A DNA stretch of 64,000 nt from Paenibacillus sp. JNUCC-31 (GTDB lineage Bacteria > Bacillota > Bacilli > Paenibacillales > Paenibacillaceae). The notes under the pieces are model-generated. The model saw nothing but the letters and a program-made list of their open reading frames with translations, was not told the DNA's origin and made no database searches. Location of the stretch: NCBI RefSeq assembly GCF_014844075.1, contig NZ_CP062165.1, forward strand, positions 3,224,001 through 3,288,000, in the 5' to 3' direction. Below, piece by piece: positions 26,016 through 33,946 of this stretch. The translations under genes were made by a program, and so were the position numbers. Every line of letters begins with the position of its first letter. Position 1 is the first letter of the stretch.

Positions 26016-26213
26016 TCTCGTTCGTGGATTCTGTAAGAAGTTCATTGTTATGTATAGCCATGTAACCCACATCGTTCGAATCGTCCTGAAACAGGAAAAA
26101 GTTGATGAAAGGATATGCTCCTCTAGAAAAGAATCGAATGGAGAAGACAATTCCTCAAGATATTCGGAACTAAGATGTTGAATTTCGGTGATCGTACATG
26201 GTTTCGTAATCAT
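26016..26213 (-). pseudogene. N-terminal part of a GNAT gene, frameshifted and split by the IS
   Basis: The ATG at 26213 encodes ITEIQHLSSEYLEELSSPFD then SFLEEHIL. At the run of five A (26096-26100, plus strand) one base appears missing; the next frame continues as FLFQDDSNDVGYMAIHNNEL, as expected for this acetyltransferase family. Homology ends where the element begins. It starts 5 bases after the VOC gene stop, so it was the second gene of an operon. Confidence 0.6.
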
Positions 26214-26218
26214 TCAGT

Positions 26219-26635
26219 TCACCATTCAAGACAAATCATCAATTTGTTGCCATCAGGATCTTTCACGACAAACCAATGTTCATGCTCGATTTCTGTAACG
26301 AGGTTTACACCCAGCTCTTTCATGTAGTCAAACGAGCCCTTCAGATCTTCTGTCATTAACATAAAAGCGGGCGTCTCGATAGACGCAGCACCACCCGGTT
26401 GATCGCCTCCCCACTTTGGCATAGTATCCAAAATAATTCCAACCCCATCCATTGGCAGCGGGCACAAGTGACCATTCACGATTTCACAGTCAGCTTCATT
26501 CAGCCCCAAAACCTGACAATACCAACTGCGGGACTTCTCAATATTTCGAACAGGGACAAAAACACTTCCCACTTTATTTTTGATCGGGCTGGTTGGTGTG
26601 ATACCGCTTTGGGCTGGTTGTTTCTTGTTCATCAT
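26219..26635 (-). CDS. VOC family (glyoxalase/bleomycin-resistance-like) protein
   Basis: A 138-residue vicinal-oxygen-chelate fold protein: KVGSVFVPVRNIEKSRSWYC and VLGL at the start, FMLMTEDLKGSFDYMKELGV in the middle, and HWFVVKDPDGNKLMICLEW at the end, which supplies the final metal-ligand Glu-type position. Many such proteins bind antibiotics or detoxify small molecules; the substrate is unknown. GGAGGGAAA lies before the start. It is followed 5 bases later by the broken GNAT gene. Confidence 0.8.
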   Translation of the reverse strand: MMNKKQPAQSGITPTSPIKNKVGSVFVPVRNIEKSRSWYCQVLGLNEADCEIVNGHLCPLPMDGVGIILDTMPKWGGDQPGGAASIETPAFMLMTEDLKGSFDYMKELGVNLVTEIEHEHWFVVKDPDGNKLMICLEW

Positions 26636-26806
26636 TTTCCCTCCATTTTTATTCTCTTTCTCTAATTATGCCAGGACTTGCGCTGTCTGTATTGACAAGT
26701 TTTTGTGTGTATTCTCCATTTTGTAGATATGCCGTTCCTCTTAATTGCGGTTGACATATTTTATAGAGAGATAGTTTTGATCATACGGATAAGGGGAGCG
26801 ATTCAA

Positions 26807-27544
26807 ATGGGAGCGAAGCCAAAAAATTCTATCATAAAGCAGGGAGTTTCTATTATTGCCTGCACGAAACGCCAAAGCTATATAAGAAACCTGTTTAATA
26901 ACTTTAGTCGACAGAACCACGCCAAGAAAGAACTTATCATTATCGTCAACAACGATAACATCCCCCTTACTCCTTATTTAAGCTTAGCCAAAAAACTTCC
27001 AAACGTACATGTTTATCGTCTTCCGGAACGTACCTCACTCGGTGCTTGTCTAAATTACGCTATCAAGAAAACAAAATATAACTATATTGCCAAGTTTGAT
27101 GATGATGATTATTACGCTCCCTATTATTTGACGGAAAGCTTGCAGACCTTTCAAAGAACCAATGCTGATGTCATTGGCAAGCGGGCACATTACATGTATT
27201 TGCGCGGATCAAAAACGTTTATCCTTCGTTTTCCACATGATGAACATCGACCTGTAACCCTAATCCCTGGCGCAACTCTTGTCTTTAAACGAGATGTATT
27301 AAACAAAGTTCAGTTTCCGAATCGAAGCGTCGGTGAAGATGATCTTTTTTGCATTAGAAGCAAACGAAAGGGGTACAACGTTTATTCTGCTGGAAAAAAT
27401 AATTTTGTCGCGATACGCAGAAGAAACTCATCCAACCATACATGGGTCATCAGCGATAAAGAACTTATCTCTCAAAGCCGAAAAATACCATCCGTTACGG
27501 ATTACAAGAAATATGTTCAGAAAAAGCCAAAGGGCGTATTATAA
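26807..27544 (+). CDS. GT2-family glycosyltransferase (first of tandem pair)
   Basis: A 245-residue GT-A fold glycosyltransferase: GVSIIACTKRQSYIRNLFNN at the nucleotide-sugar site, the metal-binding DXD-type motif in YIAKFDDDDYYAPYYL, and the acceptor-side SVGEDDLFCIRSKRKGYNVY. It has no membrane segment. The family resembles the spore-coat CgeD-type transferases of Bacilli, so a role in surface glycan synthesis is possible but not shown. The ATG at 26807 follows AAGGGGAGCG. It overlaps the next gene by one base (TAATG), and the two proteins are close paralogues. Confidence 0.8.
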   Translation: MGAKPKNSIIKQGVSIIACTKRQSYIRNLFNNFSRQNHAKKELIIIVNNDNIPLTPYLSLAKKLPNVHVYRLPERTSLGACLNYAIKKTKYNYIAKFDDDDYYAPYYLTESLQTFQRTNADVIGKRAHYMYLRGSKTFILRFPHDEHRPVTLIPGATLVFKRDVLNKVQFPNRSVGEDDLFCIRSKRKGYNVYSAGKNNFVAIRRRNSSNHTWVISDKELISQSRKIPSVTDYKKYVQKKPKGVL

Positions 27545-28263
27545 TGGCGAACCCGGGCAATTCTCGTGATCTGAAAGGGGTTTCCATCATTGTTTGTACC
27601 AAACGGCGACAATGCATGGACAATCTTTTTCATAACTACACCCGGCAGAATTACAGGCATAAAGAGCTTATCGTCATATTAAATAATGATGAACTGAAGT
27701 TGAACGAATATATGAAGGCTGCAAAACAATATAAGAACGTAAGGATATATACCTTACCGGGACATGTCTCGCTAGGCCAATGCCTTAATTATGGCGCTTC
27801 ATTATCTAAATACCATCTTATTGCTAAATTGGATGACGACGATTATTATGCCCCGCGCTATTTAACGGATAGTGTACGAACCCTGATAAAGACCAATGCA
27901 GATATCGTGGGAAAACGAGCCCACTATATGTATTTGAGCAGCAAAAAACTCCTTCTGCTCCGTTACCCTACCAAGGTGAATCAATATGTCCCCCTGATTC
28001 AAGGAGCCACCCTTCTCGTAAAACGACATGTGGTAAGCAAGGTTGGTTTTCCCGATCAAAATCGGGGAGAGTGCGTAAAATTTTGTTCCGATAGCCTGGC
28101 AAAGGGCTATAAGATCTATTCAGGAAGTCCATCCAACTTCCTTGCGATGCGCAGGAGGAATTCTAAAGATCATACGTGGATCGTAAGTGATAAAGACCTT
28201 TTAAAAAGAAATGTGAGGGTGCTAAAAGTGGGAAACCCAAGAAAATTTGTATGTGAACGCTAG
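27544..28263 (+). CDS. GT2-family glycosyltransferase (second of tandem pair)
   Basis: A 239-residue paralogue of the preceding gene: GVSIIVCTKRRQCMDNLFHN, LIAKLDDDDYYAPRYLTDSV, and QGATLLVKRHVVSKVGFPDQ. In the acceptor region ECVKFCSDSLAKGYKIYSG replaces the EDDLF of the first copy, so the catalytic-base Asp/Glu pair differs and the two enzymes may have diverged in acceptor or activity. Translation is coupled to the first gene through TAATG. Confidence 0.8.
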   Translation: MANPGNSRDLKGVSIIVCTKRRQCMDNLFHNYTRQNYRHKELIVILNNDELKLNEYMKAAKQYKNVRIYTLPGHVSLGQCLNYGASLSKYHLIAKLDDDDYYAPRYLTDSVRTLIKTNADIVGKRAHYMYLSSKKLLLLRYPTKVNQYVPLIQGATLLVKRHVVSKVGFPDQNRGECVKFCSDSLAKGYKIYSGSPSNFLAMRRRNSKDHTWIVSDKDLLKRNVRVLKVGNPRKFVCER

Positions 28264-28464
28264 ACTTTTGTAGCTGATAACGTATATTCCATACACTGCG
28301 GAATGGGTTATAGTTATGGTTTTCCCTGAAGCATGCATAAAACCAACAGTTGATAAGGTAATCCTCACCAGTCATGAAGTTATGTACCAACCCCCTCTTC
28401 GGTTTGCCCATGAATGCTGTTGGTTTTCATATCAAACTCCTCTGTTGTCATCCAAACATGAAGA

Positions 28465-28495
28465 AGCTCCCCCTGTCCTGTTTACAAGGGGAGCT
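28465..28495 (-). terminator. Terminator of the LPXTG adhesin gene
   Basis: AGCTCCCC pairs with GGGGAGCT. The minus-strand side ends in TTCTTCATGTTTG. Confidence 0.65.
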
Positions 28496-28512
28496 GATGC
28501 TCCAAGGAATGA

Positions 28513-31500
28513 TTATTTCGTGGTAAATCGTTTGCGGCCTAACACACCAAGAACGATGAGTCCGAGACCAACCAAATAGAACGGATAACGGCTTGACTCT
28601 CCGGTTTTCGGAAGCGTCGATATCGTAATCCCCGATGCCGGAGTTTGCGAATCCGGCGTCGGTACTGCTGGCTTCTCCGGCTTCTGTGGTTCTGGTTTCT
28701 GCGGTTCTGGTTTCTGTGGTTCCGGCTCGCCTACACCGCGCGGAATTTCATCCTCACCGATATCAATGGTAGGTGTCCCCGGATCTTCCGTCGGTGGCGT
28801 CTCCGGATAGTCTGTCGGAGGCGTTTGAGGAGTTGTCGGTTCGCCTCTCGGGATGTCTTCATCCGGTACCTCGACGGATGGGGTCCCTGGATCGGACGGA
28901 GTAGCGGGCTCTCCCGGCTTGCCATCCGTGGGGTTACCCGGTGTTCCCGGATCTGTCGGGTCAGTCGGGTTGGTTGGGTTTCCAGGATCCGTTGGATCTG
29001 TTGGGCCCGTTGGGTCCGTTGGATCTGTTGGGTTCGTTGGGTCCGTTGGGTCCGTTGGGTCCGTTGGGTCCGTTGGGTCCGTTGGGTCCGTTGGGTCCGT
29101 TGGGTCCGTTGGGTCCGTTGGGTCCGTTGGGTCCGTTGGGTCCGTTGGGTCCGTTGGGTTGGAAGGCTCGCCAGGTTGAACGGGCTCTTCTTTGCGGTTC
29201 GTTACGGTCAATTTTTTCACATTGTCTTGACCCTTGATGCTGGAGTCGATCGTTACGCTCCACGTTGCCTGTTCGATCTTATATCCTTCCGGAGCTGCAA
29301 GCTCCTCCAAAATATAGTCGTCATACAACAGTTTCGTAAAAAGGATTTTTCCGTCAGCATCCGTTGTTTTTACGATCGGCGTCCATTTGCCTGCTTTATC
29401 GTAAAGCACGAACTTCGCTCCTGCCAGCGGCTTTGTCTTATCATCCTGGTCAACCTTCGTCACTTCCAGGCTGCCCGTTACGCCGCCTCCCGAACCTGAA
29501 CCGGATGAAGTACGGACAATAACCTCTTCCGTCGTTTCTCTAAGCTCGGTTTTTAGCTGATCTCCTTCGAGCGCCACTTTATTTTGTACTGCTTCTTTAT
29601 CTCCGGCGGTAATGAACGACTGATATTCCAAAACATAAGCCGTGGAGATATCGCTTGTGAACTTTAATTCAAACGTCTCTTGATCTCCGTCAAGGCTTGC
29701 GATGGTTAATGTATAGTCTTTTCCTTTGATCAGTTCATCTGCTTTGAGCGCTTGACCGTTTGCACTGGTCTTGGTTGCATACAGGTGGAACGAATCCTCG
29801 ATCAAGATCTGATTCACACTTGGATAGTCGATAATCTTCGCGTTGGAAATATGTGATTGCCCTTCGTTGATTCGAATGGACCAATCGATTTTATTTCCGT
29901 TCTGGGCACCACTTTTCTTCACATATTCGCCGCCGTGCGGAACCGTCACTCTGGCGTTCCATGTCGCCGCTTTATCGCTGCCATTCCACAGCTCAGCGGT
30001 ATTATCGATATCCTTGACAATCACCGTGCCTTGCAGCGATGTTTTGAACTCAATCCAGTATGCGGATGAGATCGGGTTGGCAAAACGAATGGACAGCTGG
30101 TTTCCGTTCGCTTCGGACGGTTCCGTCACCTCATATAGAGACGCCGGAACTTCGGTGCTCTTCGCAATGCCATTCCGTTCCCCCGTCAGCTTCATCTCGT
30201 ACACCTTAACCGAGTTTGGCACAAGCTTTTGTCCTTGCTTTAGGACATCCGTTACGCTCGCTTGGGCAAGCGAATCGAGATTGTAGTTCATTTTAATGTT
30301 CCACGTGATCTCTTTATGGACCGGATTGTAGCTGCCGTCTTTCCCACCGTTATTTTTCGTATATCCGTCGGAGGAGAAGCTTGCATCCCGCACTATCGGC
30401 CCTTTTATCTCGCCGTTTTCGCTCCATGTCATGGAAGCTCTGTTCATGAAATCCAGCTTGCTGTCCTTAAGCCAGCCGATGTTGAACTTCGTTTCATACT
30501 CAATCGTATAGGTCGTATTCACGGTCTTGGAAAACTTGATTGCAAAGCCGCTGCGAACATTATCGTACTCGATTTTATAATCGCTCGCAGGAACAGGGTT
30601 CCCGTCTGCTTTTACGATCACCGAATCCGGAACGAATTCGAGGCCGTCATGCGGGAATGTATCCGTGATAACTACGTTTTCCATGCTGTACTTGCTGCCG
30701 TCCGGCTTTTTATCGCCGTTGAAAGTAATAAGCCATCTTGCCGTTTTGTTGGCAAAATCGACTTTCCAGGTTCCTTTCACCAGAGCACGGCTTCCTTGAG
30801 CCGGAACCGTTACTACTTTGGACGAATCCCCCGACACGACTTTGTTCTTCACCTGTTGTCCGTCAGCGATCGTCCGATCAACCGGCTTCGTTTGGTAAAC
30901 GATTGTATACGGCGAATCAATATCCTTCGCGAATTGAAGTTTGAATCCGTTCGTACCTGTCGGTGTAGTGGTGTATTCATCCGACGAAAGCAATGCCTTG
31001 TCATCCGTAGCGTTCCCTTTGTACACCTTCAGCGAATCCGCAACCCATGCATGAATCGCACTGAATTCATCCGTGATGACTGCCTGATCTTTCGAAACCT
31101 TCTTCTCGTTGAAATTGTACTTCACCGTCCACGTGATGACTCCGGTATCCTTATCCCGGCTAAACGACTTATCCAAAAATTGGCCGCGGTCCACTGTTAC
31201 CGTAGCGGTCGATTTGGCATCTTCCATCCCCTCGCCAGACAGTACAGCGGTGTTCTCAAAGCGAGATTGCTCGCCGGCAGGCTTCGTCGAAAAGCGAATC
31301 TCGTAGGCTTTGCTAATCGTCTCATCCTGGAACGCAAGCTCCAGTTTGGTGCCGCCATTCGTTTCGACCGTATACTTGCCGGCCTCTACCTTATCGCCAG
31401 GGAGCGCCGATCCATCACCATTTACCTGCAGGTGGTAAACTTCCACAGAGTCGGCGATGAGCTCCAAGCCTTCAGGCATCGCATCCGTGATGACCGCATG

Positions 31501-32241
31501 CTTGATTTTATCCAGGGACTTGTTGACCTGAACCGTCCAATCGATCCGGTCTTTGCCAATCGCTTTCCCCTGCTTATCGATCAGCTTTCCGCCATTCGGC
31601 TTCAGATTCACGATGATGGTCTGCACTCCGCTTTTTATCGGAATGGCAATAATGATTTCCGTGCTTCCTTTCAAGACTTCCTTTTTAAATTCCGTACGAA
31701 TTTCCAGCTTGCCGCTGATGTTGGAGTGGCTCTCCACGTAATCGTTAAAGGTCATCACAACTTTTCCGTCCCGATCGACCGTAAATCGGCCAACTTCGCC
31801 TTGACCAGCAACGAGCGGTGCATCAATATCCGTAAAAATTTCAAACTGCTGCGGCAGGTCGAAGGTAAATGTATCCCCGTTCTTGTAGCCGTGTCCGTTC
31901 GGAAGCTCCCATTCGTAACTGAGATTGACAGCTGCGCCAATGTCCAGGCTGCTGTCCGGATTATATACCGCATCAATCACGGTCCCGTTCATATCGGTTA
32001 ACACGGCTTTTGTTAAAATACCCTCTGTATTGGCGACTGGCGCCGGCTGGTTATATACATCATCCGTCACTGATTCCTGCATGTTAACCGCTGAGTTCTG
32101 CTCGCTAACCGTTGAGTCCTGCATGCTAGCCGCTGAGTCCTGCTCGCCAGCCGCTGCACTTACCGTCCAAGCGGAAGTGCCAAACAACGTTTGAATCAGT
32201 AGCAGTAGCATAACTAAAATTCCACTTACTTTTTTCTTCAT
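28513..32241 (-). CDS. LPXTG-anchored adhesin with collagen-binding-type repeats and a Cna-B domain
   Basis: A 1242-residue surface protein. Residues 1-31 are a signal peptide. Residues 60-900 hold a series of Ig-like modules of the collagen-binding/fibrinogen-binding kind; each has a WTVQVN or WTVKYN start and a SSAYWIEFKT-like or TTYTIEYETK-like end. Residues 920-1010 are a Cna-B/SpaA domain (LEVTKVDQDDKTKPLAGAKF) with a likely isopeptide Lys and Glu (ILEELAAPEGY). A TDP-repeat stalk follows, then a Pro-rich spacer. The sortase signal LPKTG is at about residue 1210, followed by a hydrophobic helix and RKRFTTK. It mediates adhesion from the cell wall. No sortase gene is in the window. Confidence 0.9.
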   Translation of the reverse strand: MKKKVSGILVMLLLLIQTLFGTSAWTVSAAAGEQDSAASMQDSTVSEQNSAVNMQESVTDDVYNQPAPVANTEGILTKAVLTDMNGTVIDAVYNPDSSLDIGAAVNLSYEWELPNGHGYKNGDTFTFDLPQQFEIFTDIDAPLVAGQGEVGRFTVDRDGKVVMTFNDYVESHSNISGKLEIRTEFKKEVLKGSTEIIIAIPIKSGVQTIIVNLKPNGGKLIDKQGKAIGKDRIDWTVQVNKSLDKIKHAVITDAMPEGLELIADSVEVYHLQVNGDGSALPGDKVEAGKYTVETNGGTKLELAFQDETISKAYEIRFSTKPAGEQSRFENTAVLSGEGMEDAKSTATVTVDRGQFLDKSFSRDKDTGVITWTVKYNFNEKKVSKDQAVITDEFSAIHAWVADSLKVYKGNATDDKALLSSDEYTTTPTGTNGFKLQFAKDIDSPYTIVYQTKPVDRTIADGQQVKNKVVSGDSSKVVTVPAQGSRALVKGTWKVDFANKTARWLITFNGDKKPDGSKYSMENVVITDTFPHDGLEFVPDSVIVKADGNPVPASDYKIEYDNVRSGFAIKFSKTVNTTYTIEYETKFNIGWLKDSKLDFMNRASMTWSENGEIKGPIVRDASFSSDGYTKNNGGKDGSYNPVHKEITWNIKMNYNLDSLAQASVTDVLKQGQKLVPNSVKVYEMKLTGERNGIAKSTEVPASLYEVTEPSEANGNQLSIRFANPISSAYWIEFKTSLQGTVIVKDIDNTAELWNGSDKAATWNARVTVPHGGEYVKKSGAQNGNKIDWSIRINEGQSHISNAKIIDYPSVNQILIEDSFHLYATKTSANGQALKADELIKGKDYTLTIASLDGDQETFELKFTSDISTAYVLEYQSFITAGDKEAVQNKVALEGDQLKTELRETTEEVIVRTSSGSGSGGGVTGSLEVTKVDQDDKTKPLAGAKFVLYDKAGKWTPIVKTTDADGKILFTKLLYDDYILEELAAPEGYKIEQATWSVTIDSSIKGQDNVKKLTVTNRKEEPVQPGEPSNPTDPTDPTDPTDPTDPTDPTDPTDPTDPTDPTDPTDPTDPTNPTDPTDPTGPTDPTDPGNPTNPTDPTDPGTPGNPTDGKPGEPATPSDPGTPSVEVPDEDIPRGEPTTPQTPPTDYPETPPTEDPGTPTIDIGEDEIPRGVGEPEPQKPEPQKPEPQKPEKPAVPTPDSQTPASGITISTLPKTGESSRYPFYLVGLGLIVLGVLGRKRFTTK
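29039..29156. repeat. 9-base tandem repeat coding for the Thr-Asp-Pro stalk
   Basis: About 13 uninterrupted copies of GGGTCCGTT, flanked on both sides by variant copies. On the coding strand it gives (TDP)n. Its length is expected to vary between strains by slippage, which would change the stalk length. Confidence 0.9.
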
Positions 32242-32270
32242 ATTCTCTCCCTCTGTCTCTCATAACCCTC

Positions 32271-32276
32271 ATTATA
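32271..32276 (-). promoter_or_regulatory. Possible -10 element of the LPXTG gene
   Basis: TATAAT on the minus strand lies 30 bases before the start codon, with GAGGGAGAG between them. No convincing -35 is seen at normal spacing. The rest of 32277-32470 contains small hairpins (for example GGACT-AGAA-AGTCC) but no motif I can name. Confidence 0.35.
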
Positions 32277-32469
32277 TCCGGTTCCTATCTTGCTTTTCGT
32301 GTCCAAATTGGGCCATCCATCCATAGGATTGCATGCCGATAAAGGGACTTTCTAGTCCATCACCTCCACTACTTCCTATTGGCGCACGATCTCATTGGTG
32401 CCTGTATTTTTCTTAAGAACCAAATGGGTTTCTTTCATTGTAAAGTCTGAAACTATACATTTTCTGTAC

Positions 32470-32506
32470 AAACTCAAATAAGCTTTGGACATATCGTCCA
32501 AAGCTT
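32470..32506 (-). terminator. Terminator after the transglutaminase-like gene
   Basis: A perfect 11-base stem, AAGCTTTGGAC/GTCCAAAGCTT (32480-32506). The minus-strand tail ATTTGAGTTTG is only moderately T-rich, so some read-through to the adhesin gene is possible. Confidence 0.6.
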
Positions 32507-32524
32507 AGGTTTATCATGCAATAA

Positions 32525-33325
32525 TTAGAAATATTTAGCTGTGGAATAACGGGAGGCGTCTTTAATCATTTTGAATTCGGCTCCACTACTTTTCCAGCTC
32601 GCATCGACAGTGGTGTCAATGGTTACCCATTGCCCATTCAAATAAACTTCATTCCAAGCGTGGTACACATCGACGTATTCCGAATTCCCCATCACAAGCT
32701 TTGTCGGAATATCGATACTCCGCAGCATGGAAGCGAATAGGGAGGCGTAATCATAGCACATCCCTTTCTTCCCTGCCATTGTACGATTGATATCGGGAAG
32801 GTAGCCCGACAGCTCACTGGATGCAAGAGCTTTATCGTACCGGATTGTTCCAACAATATATTCATAAACAGCCTGTACTTTCTCTTCATCGGACTGGGCA
32901 GATCGGGTTAGCTTCTTAGCGAGCTGAGCTGCCTTGTCCCGTTCACTCCAATCGATATTTTGTACAGAGTTCAAAAACACTTTGCTACTGTTCTTCAGTT
33001 GAAGCGCAACTACCGTTTCCTGAACGACCTTATATTTGGTGCCGCTGACTTGTTCCAGCACAGTCACCATGTAATCACCGTTGCCCATCTGCAGCGGAAA
33101 CACTTCCTGCTGCTTGTCCGGTGAAAGCGCATATGTATATTTCTCCTGACCCTTCGCAATCATGATCTTCGTCTTGACGCCGGCTTTCACATCATATCGA
33201 ATGACGATCACACCACGGTCAAGCTGCTCCAAGCCCAGCCAATCTTCAGATTGTGCAGCTTGTACAACCGGAGTCCAAATCAGTAACATTAAAAGACCTA
33301 CTATAGCGAGCACTGCATTTCGCAT
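32525..33325 (-). CDS. Secreted transglutaminase-like (CYK3-type) cysteine protein
   Basis: A 266-residue exported protein. Residues 1-24 are a signal peptide (AVLAIVGLLMLLIWTPVVQA). Residues 25-125 form a beta-rich domain, and residues 140-255 the transglutaminase-like core with all three catalytic positions: Cys in GKKGMCYDYASLFASML, His in DVYHAWNEVYLNGQW, Asp in VTIDTTVDASW. It could act as a peptidase or crosslinker at the cell surface. The ATG at 33325 follows AAGGGAG, which lies directly after the first of two c-di-GMP-I riboswitches, so expression should respond to c-di-GMP. Confidence 0.85.
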   Translation of the reverse strand: MRNAVLAIVGLLMLLIWTPVVQAAQSEDWLGLEQLDRGVIVIRYDVKAGVKTKIMIAKGQEKYTYALSPDKQQEVFPLQMGNGDYMVTVLEQVSGTKYKVVQETVVALQLKNSSKVFLNSVQNIDWSERDKAAQLAKKLTRSAQSDEEKVQAVYEYIVGTIRYDKALASSELSGYLPDINRTMAGKKGMCYDYASLFASMLRSIDIPTKLVMGNSEYVDVYHAWNEVYLNGQWVTIDTTVDASWKSSGAEFKMIKDASRYSTAKYF

Positions 33326-33339
33326 GCTGTAAACTCCCT

Positions 33340-33424
33340 TCGGTGGCCAGGCTGCCATTGACATTACGTCAAGAAGGCCCTGTAGCTTTGCGTCCTAGTC
33401 TTTCGACAAGTTTGCCGTTATCGT
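33340..33424 (-). promoter_or_regulatory. c-di-GMP-I (GEMM-I) riboswitch, copy proximal to the gene
   Basis: On the minus strand the order is GGCAAAC, a GTC-GAAA-GAC hairpin, GGACGCAAAGC, TACAGGGCC, the hairpin TTGACGTAATGTCAA, and GGCAGCCTGGCCACCG. This is the GEMM-I layout: GNRA tetraloop, conserved GGACGCAAAGC, and a receptor hairpin closing with GGCAGCC. The 3' edge is 5 bases before the AAGGGAG ribosome binding site, so translation control is plausible. Confidence 0.85.
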
Positions 33425-33486
33425 ATTAGAGTTTCACAGATTTTTATGGATGTTTGTCCAATAAAAACAAAAAAAAGCATTTTCGT

Positions 33487-33571
33487 TCGGTAACTGGCTG
33501 CCATTTGACATTACGTCAAGAAGGCCCTATAGCTTTGCGTCCTTGCCTTTCGACAAGTTTGCCGTTATCGT
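33487..33571 (-). promoter_or_regulatory. c-di-GMP-I (GEMM-I) riboswitch, distal tandem copy
   Basis: A second GEMM-I aptamer, nearly identical to the proximal one in the core (GGCAAACTTGTCGAAAGGCA, GGACGCAAAGC). Its P1 arms CGATAAC and GTTACCG can pair better than in the proximal copy. About 12 bases downstream the transcript has a U-rich run (CTTTTTTTTGTTTTTAT), which suggests control of transcription. Confidence 0.85.
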
Positions 33572-33591
33572 GAGTAGCTTTTCATGGACAC

Positions 33592-33620
33592 ATCATATCA
33601 AATATGTGGGTTTACATCAA
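33592..33620 (-). promoter_or_regulatory. Sigma-A promoter of the riboswitch/transglutaminase transcript
   Basis: On the minus strand, TTGATG and TATGAT are separated by 17 bases. Transcription would start about 15 bases before the distal riboswitch. Confidence 0.7.
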
Positions 33621-33819
33621 GAGAAATTTCCGAATATTGTCGAATATCCATCTATACATTCTGCTATTATTCTTTGGATAATTACAATGTACTCTCCATT
33701 AGTAGTATAGTCCTATATTGCACCACCCCAATGAGGTCATAACAAGCGAATACTTTTTGAAAAACCATGAGTCCTTCAATTCAGGTACGGAACCCAGAGC
33801 TTTCTACATAAGCAAAAGT

Positions 33820-33866
33820 AAAAGGACGAAGATAGTTCACGTTACATGAACCATTTTCGTCCTTTT
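33820..33866 (-). terminator. Terminator of the phosphatase-SLH gene
   Basis: AAAAGGACGAA pairs with TTCGTCCTTTT, with an inner GTTCA/TGAAC stem. The minus-strand end is TTTTACTTTTGC. Confidence 0.8.
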
Positions 33867-33946
33867 GAACCCTGACGGGAGTGCTGTTCACTTCAGCCGA
33901 ATCTTCCGCTCTCGTTCACAGCAGCACCTTGTCTTGCAGTCCTGTT

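Noticed and set aside
29039..29156. Possible CRISPR-like array
   Set aside because: The units are 9 bases, contiguous, without spacers, and code for Thr-Asp-Pro in a surface protein.
28645..29499. Plus-strand frame with Trp/Val/Arg repeats opposite the TDP repeat
   Set aside because: It is an artefact of the 9-base tandem repeat read on the wrong strand; all frames stay open across it.
30262..32001. Long plus-strand open frame (579 codons) opposite the LPXTG adhesin
   Set aside because: It is a shadow of the adhesin reading frame: no ribosome binding site, no recognisable domain, unusual composition. The minus-strand protein has a complete set of expected domains.
32277..32470. Third riboswitch upstream of the LPXTG gene
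   Set aside because: Small hairpins are present, but the GEMM-I core and other known riboswitch motifs were not found.
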